Source of the DNA: Salinimicrobium xinjiangense DSM 19287
GTDB taxonomy: Bacteria; Bacteroidota; Bacteroidia; Flavobacteriales; Flavobacteriaceae
Reading direction: 5' to 3'
DNA length: 64,000 nucleotides
Assembly (NCBI RefSeq): GCF_000423585.1
Contig: NZ_AUIG01000017.1
Coordinates: 55,648 to 119,647 of the forward strand
The translations under genes and the position numbers were made by a program. How positions within the stretch are numbered: position 1 is the stretch's first letter; each line of letters begins with the position of its first letter. Positions 10,314 to 20,867 of this stretch are shown here, one piece after another. Below the pieces are notes generated by a model, which saw only the letters and a program-made list of their open reading frames with translations, had not been told where the DNA came from and did no database searches.

Positions 10314-10838
10314 ATGTATCAGGATTATAAAAACGTAGAACTTGTAAAGCCGGGCGGACTTGAATTAAAGGATCGTTTGGTTGGTGTGCAACGTGTTACT
10401 AAAGTTACAAAAGGTGGTAGAGCTTTCGGTTTTTCTGCTATTGTAGTTGTAGGTGACGAAAATGGTGTTGTTGGCCACGGGTTAGGAAAATCAAAAGAAG
10501 TAGCCGATGCTATTTCTAAAGCAGTAGAAGACGCAAAGAAGAACCTGGTGCGTATCCCTCTTAACAAGGGTACTCTGCCTCATGAGCAAAAAGGTAAATA
10601 CGGTGGTGCGAGAGTTATGTTACTCCCTGCAGCTCCCGGTACGGGAGTAATTGCCGGTGGTGCTATTCGTGCGGTACTTGAATCTGTTGGAGTGCATGAT
10701 GTACTTTCAAAGAATCAGGGATCTTCAAACCCTCATAACGTGGTAAAAGCTACTTTTGATGCTTTACTTCAATTGAGGAGTGCAGAGACTGTGGCAAAGC
10801 AACGCGGTATTTCTCTTGAAAAAGTGTTTAAAGGTTAA
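10314..10838 (+). CDS. rpsE: 30S ribosomal protein S5
   Basis: 174-residue S5, a fidelity (ram) protein at the mRNA entry site. It contains the double-stranded-RNA-binding-like motif [20 protein letters not shown] followed by [20 protein letters not shown], and the C-terminal domain with [19 protein letters not shown]. The start [20 protein letters not shown] lies 6 bases after rplR and gives a normal length. Confidence 0.97.
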   Translation: MYQDYKNVELVKPGGLELKDRLVGVQRVTKVTKGGRAFGFSAIVVVGDENGVVGHGLGKSKEVADAISKAVEDAKKNLVRIPLNKGTLPHEQKGKYGGARVMLLPAAPGTGVIAGGAIRAVLESVGVHDVLSKNQGSSNPHNVVKATFDALLQLRSAETVAKQRGISLEKVFKG

Positions 10839-10850
10839 TAACAAGGAATA

Positions 10851-11033
10851 ATGGGAAAAATAAAAGTTACACAGGTAAAAAGTGCAATTAAGCGCACTCA
10901 AAACCAGAAACGTACTTTGGAAGCACTTGGACTAAGAAAACTTGGTCAGGTTGTGGAGCATGAGAATACGCCAAACATCCTTGGTATGGTAAATAAAGTA
11001 AATCACCTGGTTTCCGTTGAGGAAACAAAATAA
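10851..11033 (+). CDS. rpmD: 50S ribosomal protein L30
   Basis: 60-residue L30, a small protein on the solvent side of the large subunit. It reads MGKIKVTQVKSAIKRTQNQK and contains LEALGLRKLGQVVEHENTPN, the family core. The short length is normal. It is 12 bases after rpsE and 9 before rplO. Confidence 0.95.
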   Translation: MGKIKVTQVKSAIKRTQNQKRTLEALGLRKLGQVVEHENTPNILGMVNKVNHLVSVEETK

Positions 11034-11042
11034 GAAATTCAC

Positions 11043-11495
11043 ATGGATTTAAGTAACTTAAAACCTGCAAAAGGTTCGGTTCAAAGTAACAGTAAGCGTG
11101 TTGGACGCGGTGAAGGATCAGGGAAAGGCGGTACTGCTACCCGTGGTCATAAAGGTGCCAAATCACGTTCAGGTTACTCCAGAAAAATAGGTTTTGAAGG
11201 TGGGCAAATGCCTCTTCAAAGACGTGTTCCTAAATTCGGATTCACTAACATCAACCGTAAAGAATACCAGGGGATCAACCTTGATACGCTGCAATCTCTT
11301 GTTGATGAAGGAAGAATAACCGATACTGTGGACATGAATGTTCTTGTTGAGAACGGACTTGCCGGAAAAAACGAATTGGTTAAGATATTAGGTAGAGGAG
11401 AATTAAAAGCTAAGTTGAAAATATCTGTTCATAAATTTACTGCCTCAGCGAAGCAGGCTATTGAAGCTGCCGGTGGTGAAGCTGTTACTTTATAA
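11043..11495 (+). CDS. rplO: 50S ribosomal protein L15
   Basis: 150-residue L15, a late-assembly protein with a long Gly/Arg/Lys-rich N-terminal extension (RVGRGEGSGKGGTATRGHKG) followed by GFEGGQMPLQRRVPKFGF. The C-terminal globular part ends KFTASAKQAIEAAGGEAVTL. It lies directly upstream of secY with a 10-base gap, the conserved spc-operon arrangement. Confidence 0.97.
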   Translation: MDLSNLKPAKGSVQSNSKRVGRGEGSGKGGTATRGHKGAKSRSGYSRKIGFEGGQMPLQRRVPKFGFTNINRKEYQGINLDTLQSLVDEGRITDTVDMNVLVENGLAGKNELVKILGRGELKAKLKISVHKFTASAKQAIEAAGGEAVTL

Positions 11496-11505
11496 TAGAT
11501 AAGCA

Positions 11506-12843
11506 ATGAAATTCATCAATACATTAAAGAATATCTGGAAAATCGAGGAGCTAAAAAACAGAATTTTAGTGACCCTCGGTTTGTTGTTGGTGTATCGTTT
11601 TGGCGCACAGGTTGTGTTGCCGGGGATTGATGCGTCTCAATTAGCGAACTTAGCCTCTCAGACAGATGGTGGCCTTTTAGGATTGCTGAATGCTTTCACG
11701 GGAGGGGCATTTTCTAATGCTTCTGTTTTTGCTCTTGGGATCATGCCTTACATTTCTGCCTCAATCGTTGTCCAGTTGATGGGAATTGCAGTTCCTTATC
11801 TTCAAAAACTTCAGAAAGAAGGAGAAAGTGGACGTAGAAGGATCAATCAAATTACAAGGTGGTTAACGATAGCCATTACCCTGGTTCAGGGGCCTGGTTA
11901 TATTTATAACCTCTTTGCCACACTGCCATCAAGCGCTTTTCTTTTAGGGAGCACTGTGACTTTTGTGGCGTCTTCTGTGATCATCCTTACTACAGGAACA
12001 ATCTTTGCTATGTGGTTGGGTGAGAAGATTACTGATAAAGGTATTGGAAATGGTATATCTCTCCTTATTATGGTAGGTATCATCGCAACTTTACCTCAGG
12101 CATTCATCCAGGAATTTGCTTCCAGGGTATTCGAATCTAACGGTGGTCTAATCATGATCTTAATAGAACTTGTTATCTGGTTCGTGATCATTCTGGCCAG
12201 TGTAATGTTGGTGATGGCTGTACGACAAATCCCGGTACAATATGCAAGAAGGACTGCTACCGGTGGTTATGAAAAGAATGTTTTTGGTTCAAGACAATAT
12301 ATTCCATTGAAGCTTAATGCTTCGGGAGTTATGCCTATAATCTTCGCGCAGGCAATTATGTTTATTCCCGCCGCGGTTGCCGGACTTTCACAGTCTGAAA
12401 CGGCACAAGGAGTGACAGCGGCCTTTAGTGATATATTCGGCTTTTGGTACAATCTGGTGTTCGCATTGTTAATCATTATATTTACGTACTTTTACACCGC
12501 GATTACAGTACCTACAAATAAAATGGCAGATGATCTTAAGAGAAGTGGTGGTTTTATTCCTGGAATTCGTCCGGGAACTGAGACAGCCGAGTTTCTTGAC
12601 AGGATCATGTCACAAATCACCCTGCCCGGTTCTATTTTCCTTGCGCTAATTGCAGTGTTCCCTGCTATTATCGTTTCACTTTTAGGAGTTCAGGCTGGAT
12701 GGGCATTGTTCTTTGGAGGAACATCATTGTTAATTATGGTGGGAGTTGCAATCGATACCATGCAACAGGTGAATTCATATCTGTTGAACAGGCATTATGA
12801 TGGTCTGATGAAAACCGGTAAAAACAGAAAAGCAGTAGCGTAA
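11506..12843 (+). CDS. secY: protein translocase channel subunit SecY
   Basis: 445-residue integral membrane protein, the pore of the Sec translocon in the inner membrane. Ten hydrophobic segments can be followed, starting at about residue 20 ([20 protein letters not shown]). The plug-region and TM2 signature [20 protein letters not shown] is present, as is the cytoplasmic loop QIPVQYARR. It keeps the canonical place between rplO and infA. Its stop overlaps the infA start by one base (TAATG). The fused SecDF partner is encoded at 48730-51720. Confidence 0.97.
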   Translation: MKFINTLKNIWKIEELKNRILVTLGLLLVYRFGAQVVLPGIDASQLANLASQTDGGLLGLLNAFTGGAFSNASVFALGIMPYISASIVVQLMGIAVPYLQKLQKEGESGRRRINQITRWLTIAITLVQGPGYIYNLFATLPSSAFLLGSTVTFVASSVIILTTGTIFAMWLGEKITDKGIGNGISLLIMVGIIATLPQAFIQEFASRVFESNGGLIMILIELVIWFVIILASVMLVMAVRQIPVQYARRTATGGYEKNVFGSRQYIPLKLNASGVMPIIFAQAIMFIPAAVAGLSQSETAQGVTAAFSDIFGFWYNLVFALLIIIFTYFYTAITVPTNKMADDLKRSGGFIPGIRPGTETAEFLDRIMSQITLPGSIFLALIAVFPAIIVSLLGVQAGWALFFGGTSLLIMVGVAIDTMQQVNSYLLNRHYDGLMKTGKNRKAVA

Positions 12844-13058
12844 TGGCAAAACAATCGGCAATAGAACAAGACGGAACGATCATTGAAGCATTGTCAAATG
12901 CAATGTTCCGGGTGGAATTAGAGAATGGTCATGTGGTGACCGCACATATCTCGGGAAAGATGCGTATGCATTACATTAAATTGTTACCCGGGGACAAAGT
13001 GAAATTAGAAATGAGTCCTTACGATTTATCAAAGGCTCGAATAACTTACAGATACTAA
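12843..13058 (+). CDS. infA: translation initiation factor IF-1
   Basis: 71-residue OB-fold IF-1, which blocks the ribosomal A site during initiation. The core [20 protein letters not shown] and [20 protein letters not shown] is unmistakable. The ATG overlaps the secY stop codon by one base, so translation is probably coupled. rpmJ follows after 5 bases. Confidence 0.97.
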   Translation: MAKQSAIEQDGTIIEALSNAMFRVELENGHVVTAHISGKMRMHYIKLLPGDKVKLEMSPYDLSKARITYRY

Positions 13059-13063
13059 TAACT

Positions 13064-13180
13064 ATGAAAGTTAGAGCATCAATTAAAAAAAGAAGTGCCG
13101 AGTGCAAGATTGTGCGAAGAAAAGGCAGACTGTACGTGATTAACAAAAAGAATCCAAAATTTAAACAAAGACAAGGGTAG
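13064..13180 (+). CDS. rpmJ: 50S ribosomal protein L36, zinc-free form
   Basis: 38-residue L36: starts [20 protein letters not shown] and ends NPKFKQRQG. The usual zinc ligands (three Cys and one His) are reduced to a single Cys at position 14; Ser, Asn and Phe replace the others. It therefore cannot form the normal ribbon zinc site. This zinc-free form is common in Bacteroidota. It lies between infA and rpsM, its conserved position, with gaps of 5 and 2 bases. Confidence 0.95.
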   Translation: MKVRASIKKRSAECKIVRRKGRLYVINKKNPKFKQRQG

Positions 13181-13182
13181 TT

Positions 13183-13557
13183 ATGGCTAGAATTGCAGGT
13201 GTTGATATACCAAAACAAAAGCGAGGCGTTATAGCATTGACCTATATCTTCGGAATTGGAAAGAGCAGAGCTCAGGATATTCTTAAAGAGGCCAACGTTG
13301 AAGAAGGAAAGAAAGTTTCAGATTGGAACGATGATGAGATCGGAAGGATCCGTGAAGCCGTTGGAGCATTTAAGATTGAAGGAGAATTACGTTCAGAAGT
13401 TCAATTGAGCATCAAACGCTTAATGGACATTGGTAGTTATAGAGGAATTCGTCACAGAGCGGGTCTTCCGTTAAGAGGACAAAGAACCAAGAATAACTCC
13501 AGAACCAGAAAAGGAAGAAGAAAAACAGTTGCCAACAAAAAGAAAGCAACTAAATAA
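13183..13557 (+). CDS. rpsM: 30S ribosomal protein S13
   Basis: 124-residue S13, which bridges the head to the large subunit and contacts P-site tRNA. The start [20 protein letters not shown] and the C-terminal [20 protein letters not shown] motif identify it. The tail is very basic, ending NKKKATK. It begins the alpha-operon group (rpsM-rpsK-rpsD-rpoA-rplQ), only 2 bases after rpmJ, with no separate promoter seen. Confidence 0.97.
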   Translation: MARIAGVDIPKQKRGVIALTYIFGIGKSRAQDILKEANVEEGKKVSDWNDDEIGRIREAVGAFKIEGELRSEVQLSIKRLMDIGSYRGIRHRAGLPLRGQRTKNNSRTRKGRRKTVANKKKATK

Positions 13558-13565
13558 TAAGTAGG

Positions 13566-13955
13566 ATGGCAAAAGCAAAAGCAACTCAAAAGAAGCGTAA
13601 GGTAAATGTTGAGTCTATTGGAGAAGCGCATGTTACTGCTTCTTTCAACAACATTATCATTTCGTTGACCAATAAAAAAGGTGATGTTATCTCCTGGTCT
13701 TCTGCCGGTAAAATGGGCTTTAGAGGATCAAAGAAAAACACTCCTTATGCAGCACAGCTAGCTGCGGAAGACGCATCAAAAGTGGCTCATGAAGCCGGTT
13801 TGCGTAAAGTAAAAGTATATGTGAAAGGACCAGGAAACGGTAGAGAATCTGCAATTCGTTCCCTTCACAATGCAGGAATAGAAGTGACCGAGATCATCGA
13901 TGTTACACCACTTCCACACAATGGATGTCGTCCTCCAAAAAGACGTAGAGTTTAA
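13566..13955 (+). CDS. rpsK: 30S ribosomal protein S11
   Basis: 129-residue S11 of the platform, near the mRNA exit. The core [20 protein letters not shown] and the C-terminal signature [20 protein letters not shown], then PKRRRV, are complete. It follows rpsM by 8 bases. The 88-base gap that follows is structured and is listed separately as a possible rpsD leader. Confidence 0.97.
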   Translation: MAKAKATQKKRKVNVESIGEAHVTASFNNIIISLTNKKGDVISWSSAGKMGFRGSKKNTPYAAQLAAEDASKVAHEAGLRKVKVYVKGPGNGRESAIRSLHNAGIEVTEIIDVTPLPHNGCRPPKRRRV

Positions 13956-13974
13956 TTAACAAGTATAACAAAAG

Positions 13975-14029
13975 TAAGCAAAGAGATCTGCGAAGGACAG
14001 TGACCTTAATTCCACGATCGCTTGCTTTA
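13975..14029 (+). promoter_or_regulatory. structured leader upstream of rpsD
   Basis: The 88-base rpsK-rpsD gap can fold. TAAGCAA (13975-13981) pairs with TTGCTT plus A (14022-14029), and GATC (13985-13988) pairs with GATC (14016-14019). An inner hairpin AAGG...CCTT (13993-13996 with 14004-14007) lies within. S4, encoded immediately downstream, is the alpha-operon or rpsD autoregulator in E. coli and B. subtilis, so this could be an S4-binding leader. That role is inference from position. Confidence 0.35.
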
Positions 14030-14043
14030 TAATCAAATTTTCA

Positions 14044-14649
14044 ATGGCAAGATATACTGGTCCAAAGACTAAAATCGCCCGTAAATTCGGGGAAGCTATT
14101 TTCGGAGATGACAAATCTTTCGAAAAAAGAAATTATCCTCCGGGACAGCACGGTAACAACCGTCGTCGTGGAAAAAAATCTGAATATGCAATCCAGTTAA
14201 TGGAAAAGCAAAAAGCTAAGTATACTTATGGTATCCTCGAGCGACAATTCAGAAACATGTTTGAAAAAGCTACCCGTGCCCAGGGAATTACAGGGGAGGT
14301 ACTTTTACAATTATGTGAGTCTCGTTTAGATAATGTGGTTTACAGAATGGGAATTGCTCCATCAAGACGTGCTGCAAGACAGTTTGTTTCACACAGACAC
14401 ATTACCGTAAATGGAGAATTAGTGAACATTCCTTCTTACCAGTTACAGGCAGGTGATGTTGTTGGGGTAAGAGAGAAATCAAAATCCTTAACTGCTATCC
14501 AGGATTCTTTGGCTAATTCAGGAAGTGTGTATGAATGGATCACATTCAACAATGAGACTAAGCAGGGTACATTCGTCTCTGTACCGGGAAGAGTACAAAT
14601 TCCCGAAAATATAAATGAACAATTCATCGTCGAATTATATTCGAAGTAA
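14044..14649 (+). CDS. rpsD: 30S ribosomal protein S4
   Basis: 201-residue S4, a primary 16S rRNA binder that nucleates body assembly. The S4 RNA-binding fold is visible at about residues 90-155 ([20 protein letters not shown], then [20 protein letters not shown]). The N-terminal region carries no CxxC zinc knuckle, so this is the zinc-free type. It is preceded by a structured 88-base gap and followed 20 bases later by rpoA. Confidence 0.97.
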   Translation: MARYTGPKTKIARKFGEAIFGDDKSFEKRNYPPGQHGNNRRRGKKSEYAIQLMEKQKAKYTYGILERQFRNMFEKATRAQGITGEVLLQLCESRLDNVVYRMGIAPSRRAARQFVSHRHITVNGELVNIPSYQLQAGDVVGVREKSKSLTAIQDSLANSGSVYEWITFNNETKQGTFVSVPGRVQIPENINEQFIVELYSK

Positions 14650-14669
14650 TAATTCACAGAAGTCGTAAT

Positions 14670-15662
14670 ATGGCAATATTAAATTTTCAGAAGCCCGATA
14701 AAGTTATAATGATTGATTCAACCGATTTCGAAGGGAAATTTGAATTTCGCCCTTTGGAACCAGGTTATGGATTGACCGTTGGTAACGCTCTACGGAGAGT
14801 ACTTTTATCTTCACTTGAAGGGTTCGCTATTACTTCGGTTCGCATCGAAGGAGTAGATCACGAATTCTCAACTATCCCGGGGGTAGTAGAAGATGTAACC
14901 GAAATAATCCTGAATCTGAAACAGATCAGGTTTAAAAGGCAAATTGATGAAATAGACAATGAAGCCGTTACAATTTCTGTTTCCGGTCAGGACCAGCTTA
15001 CCGCAGGACATTTCCAAAAATTCATTTCAGGTTTCCAGATCCTTAATCCCGATCTTGTGATCTGTAACATGGATAAGAAGGTAAACTTTAATATGGAGGT
15101 TACTGTAGAAAAGGGTAGAGGATATGTTCCTGCTGAAGAAAATAAGAAGGCCAATGCTCCTTTAGGTACAATCTATACAGATTCTGTTTACACTCCGGTG
15201 AAAAACGTGAAGTATAGCATTGAGAACTACAGGGTAGAGCAGAAGACCGATTATGAGAAACTCGTCTTCGAGATCTCTACAGATGGTTCAATTCACCCAA
15301 AAGAAGCCTTGACCGAAGCTGCCAAGACTTTGATCCACCACTTTATGCTGTTCTCTGATGAGCGCATCACGTTGGAGGCCGATGAGATTGCTCAAACTGA
15401 AACTTATGATGAAGAGTCTCTTCACATGCGTCAGTTACTAAAAACCAAATTGGTTGATATGGACCTTTCAGTTAGAGCATTGAACTGCCTGAAGGCTGCT
15501 GAAGTTGATACCCTTGGTGACTTAGTATCATATAACAAGAATGATCTTATGAAGTTCCGCAACTTCGGGAAGAAATCTCTTACCGAGCTTGAAGAGTTGG
15601 TGAACAACAAAGGATTGAACTTCGGAATGGATCTTTCAAAATATAAATTAGATAAAGACTAG
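14670..15662 (+). CDS. rpoA: RNA polymerase alpha subunit
   Basis: 330-residue alpha subunit that dimerises to assemble core RNA polymerase. The N-terminal domain has [20 protein letters not shown] near residues 33-52. The C-terminal domain, after a linker at about 240-250, has the helix-hairpin-helix [20 protein letters not shown] and [19 protein letters not shown], which bind UP elements and activators. It is 20 bases after rpsD and 97 bases before rplQ. Confidence 0.97.
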   Translation: MAILNFQKPDKVIMIDSTDFEGKFEFRPLEPGYGLTVGNALRRVLLSSLEGFAITSVRIEGVDHEFSTIPGVVEDVTEIILNLKQIRFKRQIDEIDNEAVTISVSGQDQLTAGHFQKFISGFQILNPDLVICNMDKKVNFNMEVTVEKGRGYVPAEENKKANAPLGTIYTDSVYTPVKNVKYSIENYRVEQKTDYEKLVFEISTDGSIHPKEALTEAAKTLIHHFMLFSDERITLEADEIAQTETYDEESLHMRQLLKTKLVDMDLSVRALNCLKAAEVDTLGDLVSYNKNDLMKFRNFGKKSLTELEELVNNKGLNFGMDLSKYKLDKD

Positions 15663-15759
15663 TCGCGTAGGAATTCGCAACTGTCAATCTTTAATAAATT
15701 AACCGTCATAATTTGCTCCTCAAAATGGGTCGTAGCAAGATGATGAAACAAAAAATGTC

Positions 15760-16254
15760 ATGAGACACGGAAAAAAGACAAACCACTTAGGTAGACAAAC
15801 AGCTCATCGTAAGGCGATGCTGGCAAATATGGCTTGTTCCCTAATTGAGCATAAAAGAATCAACACTACAGTTGCAAAGGCAAAAGCCTTGAAGCAGTTT
15901 GTAGAACCTTTAGTGACAAAATCTAAAGAAGATACTACTCACAACAGAAGATTGGTTTTTAGTAAACTTCGCGACAAGGAAGCAATTTCTGAACTGTTTC
16001 GTGAAGTAGCTCCTAAGGTAGGTGATCGTCCTGGAGGATATACCCGTATTATTAAGCTTGGAAACAGGTTAGGAGATAATGCAGATATGGCACTAATAGA
16101 ACTGGTTGATTACAACGAGATCTATAACGTGAATAAACCAGAGAAGAAGAAATCTACCCGTAGAGCCGGTAGAGGTAAGAAATCTGCCGATACTGCTCAG
16201 GCAAAACCTGAAGCAACTTCAGAAGATAAAAAGAACGAAGGAAACGAAGAATAA
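15760..16254 (+). CDS. rplQ: 50S ribosomal protein L17 with charged tail
   Basis: 164-residue L17 that ends the alpha operon. The family core is [20 protein letters not shown] and [20 protein letters not shown]. After about residue 125 comes a low-complexity Lys/Arg then Glu-rich tail ([20 protein letters not shown] and on), longer than in E. coli L17 (127 residues) but usual in Bacteroidota. A strong terminator follows 27 bases after the stop, closing the long ribosomal transcript. Confidence 0.96.
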   Translation: MRHGKKTNHLGRQTAHRKAMLANMACSLIEHKRINTTVAKAKALKQFVEPLVTKSKEDTTHNRRLVFSKLRDKEAISELFREVAPKVGDRPGGYTRIIKLGNRLGDNADMALIELVDYNEIYNVNKPEKKKSTRRAGRGKKSADTAQAKPEATSEDKKNEGNEE

Positions 16255-16280
16255 GAATGAAATTTTCTTCATCGATTTTA

Positions 16281-16314
16281 AAAAAGGATAAGCCATCAAG
16301 CTTATCCTTTTTTT
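16281..16314 (+). terminator. intrinsic terminator of the ribosomal super-operon
   Basis: AAAAAGGATAAGC (16281-16293), loop CATCAA, then GCTTATCC followed by seven Ts. The stem is perfect and ends in a U-tract, 27 bases after the rplQ stop. Confidence 0.9.
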
Positions 16315-16402
16315 ATACCTAAACCAGAAGTGTCAAAAAAGGGAAATTTTGTATTGATTTTAATTGTCACATATTAGGTCGGATTATATCGATGGAAAGT
16401 AA

Positions 16403-16410
16403 TAATTTTG
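16403..16410 (+). promoter_or_regulatory. candidate -7 element for carA
   Basis: TAATTTTG matches the Bacteroidota -7 consensus TAnnTTTG, 27 bases before the carA start and downstream of the rplQ terminator. No TTG lies at the expected 17-23 base distance upstream, so this is only a partial promoter match. Confidence 0.4.
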
Positions 16411-16437
16411 TAATAAATAAATAAGAAGCAGGCGTTT

Positions 16438-17556
16438 ATGAAATATCAGGCCAGAAGAAAAGCTATACTTTTATTAGAAGACGGAACCATCTTTCACGGA
16501 AAAGCAGTGGGAGGAAAAGACGGAAAGGCCTTTGGAGAGGTCTGTTTTAATACGGGAATGACCGGATATCAGGAAATATTTACAGATCCATCCTATTTTG
16601 GGCAGATCATGGTGACTACCAATGCCCATATTGGAAATTACGGTGCAAATGAAAATGAAAAAGAGGCTGAAACAGCAAAAATTTCAGGACTGGTTTGTAA
16701 GAACTTCAGTTACTTCCAATCCAGACCTGCCGCAGATGAAACCCTGCAGGAATTTTTGGATAGAAGTAACCTTTTCGCGATTTCAGATGTTGATACCCGT
16801 GCACTTGTAACATATATTCGTGAAAACGGGGCAATGAATGCGGTTATCACCACAGAAACTGAAAACATTGAGGAGCTTAAAAAAGAATTATCTGATGTGC
16901 CGGATATGAACGGCCTTGAACTGGCTTCCAAAGTGTCGACCAAAGAACCTTATTTCTTTGGAGATGAAACTGCAAGATTTAAAGTAGCTGTCCTGGACGT
17001 AGGTGTCAAAAAAAGCATTTTGAAACACCTTTCAACCAGAGATGTTTTTTGTAAAGTATTTCCTTATGATGCCTCTTATGAGCAAATGAAGGAGTGGGAA
17101 CCACATGGATATTTAATTTCAAATGGCCCCGGAGATCCTCAGCCTTTAACGAAAGCCATTCAGGTAGCCAAAGATATTATTTCAGAAGACAAACCTCTAT
17201 TCGGAATATGTCTCGGCCATCAGATCATAGCTTTGGCAAACGGTATCTCCACTTATAAAATGCACCATGGTCACAGGGGAATAAATCACCCTATTTTGAA
17301 TCTTGAAACGGGCAAAGGAGAGATCACTTCTCAAAACCACGGATTTTCGGTAAATAAAGAAGAAACCGAAGCTAATACTGAGGTGGTTATTACTCACACT
17401 CATCTTAATGATCATACAGTGGCCGGAATAAGAATGAAGAACAAAAGTTGTTTTTCAGTCCAATATCATCCTGAAGCAAGTCCGGGCCCAAATGATGCGC
17501 ATTATCTTTTTGATGAATTTATTCATAATCTAATATCGCAGGAAGTTTCTGCATAA
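16438..17556 (+). CDS. carA: carbamoyl-phosphate synthase small (glutaminase) subunit
   Basis: 372-residue subunit that hydrolyses glutamine and passes ammonia to CarB for carbamoyl phosphate, the precursor of arginine and pyrimidines. The N-terminal CarA domain (AILLLEDGTIFHGKAVGGKD) is followed by a class I glutamine amidotransferase domain. The nucleophile is Cys258 in FGICLGHQI, with His344 and Glu346 in QYHPEAS. The large subunit carB is not adjacent, which departs from the usual carAB operon. A strong terminator lies immediately downstream, so carA is probably transcribed alone, from its own promoter after the ribosomal terminator. Confidence 0.96.
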   Translation: MKYQARRKAILLLEDGTIFHGKAVGGKDGKAFGEVCFNTGMTGYQEIFTDPSYFGQIMVTTNAHIGNYGANENEKEAETAKISGLVCKNFSYFQSRPAADETLQEFLDRSNLFAISDVDTRALVTYIRENGAMNAVITTETENIEELKKELSDVPDMNGLELASKVSTKEPYFFGDETARFKVAVLDVGVKKSILKHLSTRDVFCKVFPYDASYEQMKEWEPHGYLISNGPGDPQPLTKAIQVAKDIISEDKPLFGICLGHQIIALANGISTYKMHHGHRGINHPILNLETGKGEITSQNHGFSVNKEETEANTEVVITHTHLNDHTVAGIRMKNKSCFSVQYHPEASPGPNDAHYLFDEFIHNLISQEVSA

Positions 17557-17572
17557 GCTCTAAATTAGAGAC

Positions 17573-17623
17573 AAAGAAGAATCCCATTCAAAAATGTCAT
17601 TTTTGGATGGGATTCTTCTTTTT
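17573..17623 (+). terminator. intrinsic terminator of carA with the AAAATGTCATTTT core
   Basis: AAAGAAGAATCCCAT pairs with ATGGGATTCTTCTTT, and the centre of the hairpin is CAAAAATGTCATTTTTG (17589-17605). The result is a stem of about 24 bp with one mismatch and a very small loop, ending in a T-run at 17619-17623. The core motif recurs elsewhere in the window. Confidence 0.85.
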
Positions 17624-19145
<1,522 letters not shown>

Positions 19146-19164
19146 CTAATGAATTTTCTGTTGT

Positions 19165-19196
19165 AAAGGCCTTTCCTCTCCGGAAAGGCTTTTTTT
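19165..19196 (+). terminator. intrinsic terminator of eno
   Basis: GCCTTTCC (19169-19176), loop TCTCC, GGAAAGGC (19182-19189), then seven Ts. The hairpin is perfect and lies 20 bases after the eno stop. Confidence 0.9.
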
Positions 19197-19399
19197 GTGA
19201 AATATGACCGCAGTCATTCTTTTTGGAAAAAAAATTAATGACTTTTAGAATGTTATGAACATTTAGATGATGTATGATAGATTCCTTCAAATATCCTGAG
19301 AAAGGGTCTTAAGGAATTGGGGGTTTTCCTCAGTAAATAACTCAGAATTTTGTAAATTAGCAATCCTTAAATAAATTTTACACAAATCCATAAAACAAT

Positions 19400-20692
19400 A
19401 TGTCAAAAGTAGCTACTTTAAAGATAGAAGGAAAAACTTATGACCTGCCATTGGTTGTAGGTACCGAAAAAGAACTCGCACTGGATATTACTACCTTAAG
19501 AGGAAAAAGTGGAGCAATAACCCTGGATCCCGGATATAAAAATACCGGATCTTGTGAAAGTGCAATTACGTTTCTTGATGGTGAAGAAGGTATTTTAAGG
19601 TATCGCGGATATTCAATTGAAGAACTGGCCGAAAAAGCCGATTTTCTTGAAGTAGCATATTTACTGATATTTGGGGAACTTCCCAATGAAACTCAGCTTC
19701 AAAAGTTCAATACAGATATACTTGATCAAAGTATAGTGAATGAGGACATGAAGACAGTTCTAAAAGGTTTTCCTCAATCTGCTCACCCAATGGGAGTTCT
19801 TTCTTCCCTTACGAGTGCACTGACTGCCTTTAACCCAAAGTCGGTTAACGTGGATTCCGAAGAGGACATGTACAAGGCCATAGTGAAGATACTTGCAAAA
19901 TTTCCTGTATTGGCGGCATGGACCCTTAGAAAAAATAAAGGACAATCGCTATTCAACAGGGATACAAACCTTGGCTATGTTGAAAGCCTTCTTAAGATGA
20001 TGTTCCAGGATGATAATCCAAAGAAAAATTATAAGCAAAATAAGGTTGTTGTAGATGCGTTAGATAAATTACTTATTCTCCATGCAGACCATGAGCAGAA
20101 TTGCTCCACCTCTACAGTGAGAATAGTAGGTTCTTCACATGCGGGTCTTTTTGCCTCTATTTCCGCAGGTGTTTCTGCTCTTTGGGGTCCTCTTCATGGA
20201 GGGGCTAACCAGGCGGTGATTGAAATGCTGGAAGAAATAAAAGCAGACGGTGGGGACACCAGTAAATTTATAAACAAAGCAAAAGATAAGGAGGATCCTT
20301 TTAGACTTATGGGCTTTGGCCACAGAGTTTACAAGAATTTTGATCCAAGAGCCAGAATTATTAAAAAAGCGGCAGATGAAGTGCTTGGACAACTTGGTGT
20401 GGAAGATCCAATTCTCGAAATAGCAAAGGGACTTGAAAAAGCTGCACTTGAGGATCCATATTTCGTGGAAAGAAAGCTTTATCCTAACGTTGACTTCTAT
20501 TCGGGGATCATCTACAGGGCTATGGGCATTCCCACAGAGATGTTTACCGTAATGTTTGCTGTAGGGCGTCTACCGGGATGGATAGCGCAGTGGAGAGAAA
20601 TGCGTCTGCGTAAAGAACCTATTGGTCGTCCAAGACAGGTTTATATTGGAGAGACTAAACGTTCATTTAAAGAAATGGACAAAAGACAATAA
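19400..20692 (+). CDS. gltA: citrate synthase (type II)
   Basis: 430-residue hexameric-type citrate synthase, the entry step of the TCA cycle (oxaloacetate plus acetyl-CoA). The N-terminal extension with TLDPGYKNTGSCESAITFLD is typical of type II enzymes. The catalytic residues are visible in GPLHGGANQAV (His), GFGHRVYKNFDPRA (His) and PNVDFYSG (Asp). It lies between two terminators and is probably transcribed alone. mdh, the preceding TCA step, is also in this window (47560-48501). Confidence 0.97.
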   Translation: MSKVATLKIEGKTYDLPLVVGTEKELALDITTLRGKSGAITLDPGYKNTGSCESAITFLDGEEGILRYRGYSIEELAEKADFLEVAYLLIFGELPNETQLQKFNTDILDQSIVNEDMKTVLKGFPQSAHPMGVLSSLTSALTAFNPKSVNVDSEEDMYKAIVKILAKFPVLAAWTLRKNKGQSLFNRDTNLGYVESLLKMMFQDDNPKKNYKQNKVVVDALDKLLILHADHEQNCSTSTVRIVGSSHAGLFASISAGVSALWGPLHGGANQAVIEMLEEIKADGGDTSKFINKAKDKEDPFRLMGFGHRVYKNFDPRARIIKKAADEVLGQLGVEDPILEIAKGLEKAALEDPYFVERKLYPNVDFYSGIIYRAMGIPTEMFTVMFAVGRLPGWIAQWREMRLRKEPIGRPRQVYIGETKRSFKEMDKRQ

Positions 20693-20715
20693 CAGGAGTT
20701 AAAAACCCTGATCTT

Positions 20716-20749
20716 TAAAAGCTCTGCACAATTTTGCGGAGCTTTTTTT
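20716..20749 (+). terminator. intrinsic terminator of gltA
   Basis: AAAAGCTCTGC pairs with GCGGAGCTTTT (one U-G pair) around the loop ACAATTTT, followed by a T-run to 20749. It lies 24 bases after the gltA stop. Confidence 0.88.
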
Positions 20750-20842
20750 ATAAGAACATTTCAAAATTTTGAGTTTAATAAGCTCTGTTCTTTTCCAGAA
20801 AATAAAGATTTTCGCTCTCTTTAAAGAGGTGTCCGCTTTTAG

Positions 20843-20850
20843 TATATTTG
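20843..20850 (+). promoter_or_regulatory. -7 element upstream of the DDAH-like gene
   Basis: TATATTTG fits TAnnTTTG exactly and lies 17 bases before the start codon at 20868. No good TTG is visible at 17-23 bases upstream. The transcript would have a very short leader. Confidence 0.5.
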
Positions 20851-20867
20851 CCACAAATTAGGGGTAT

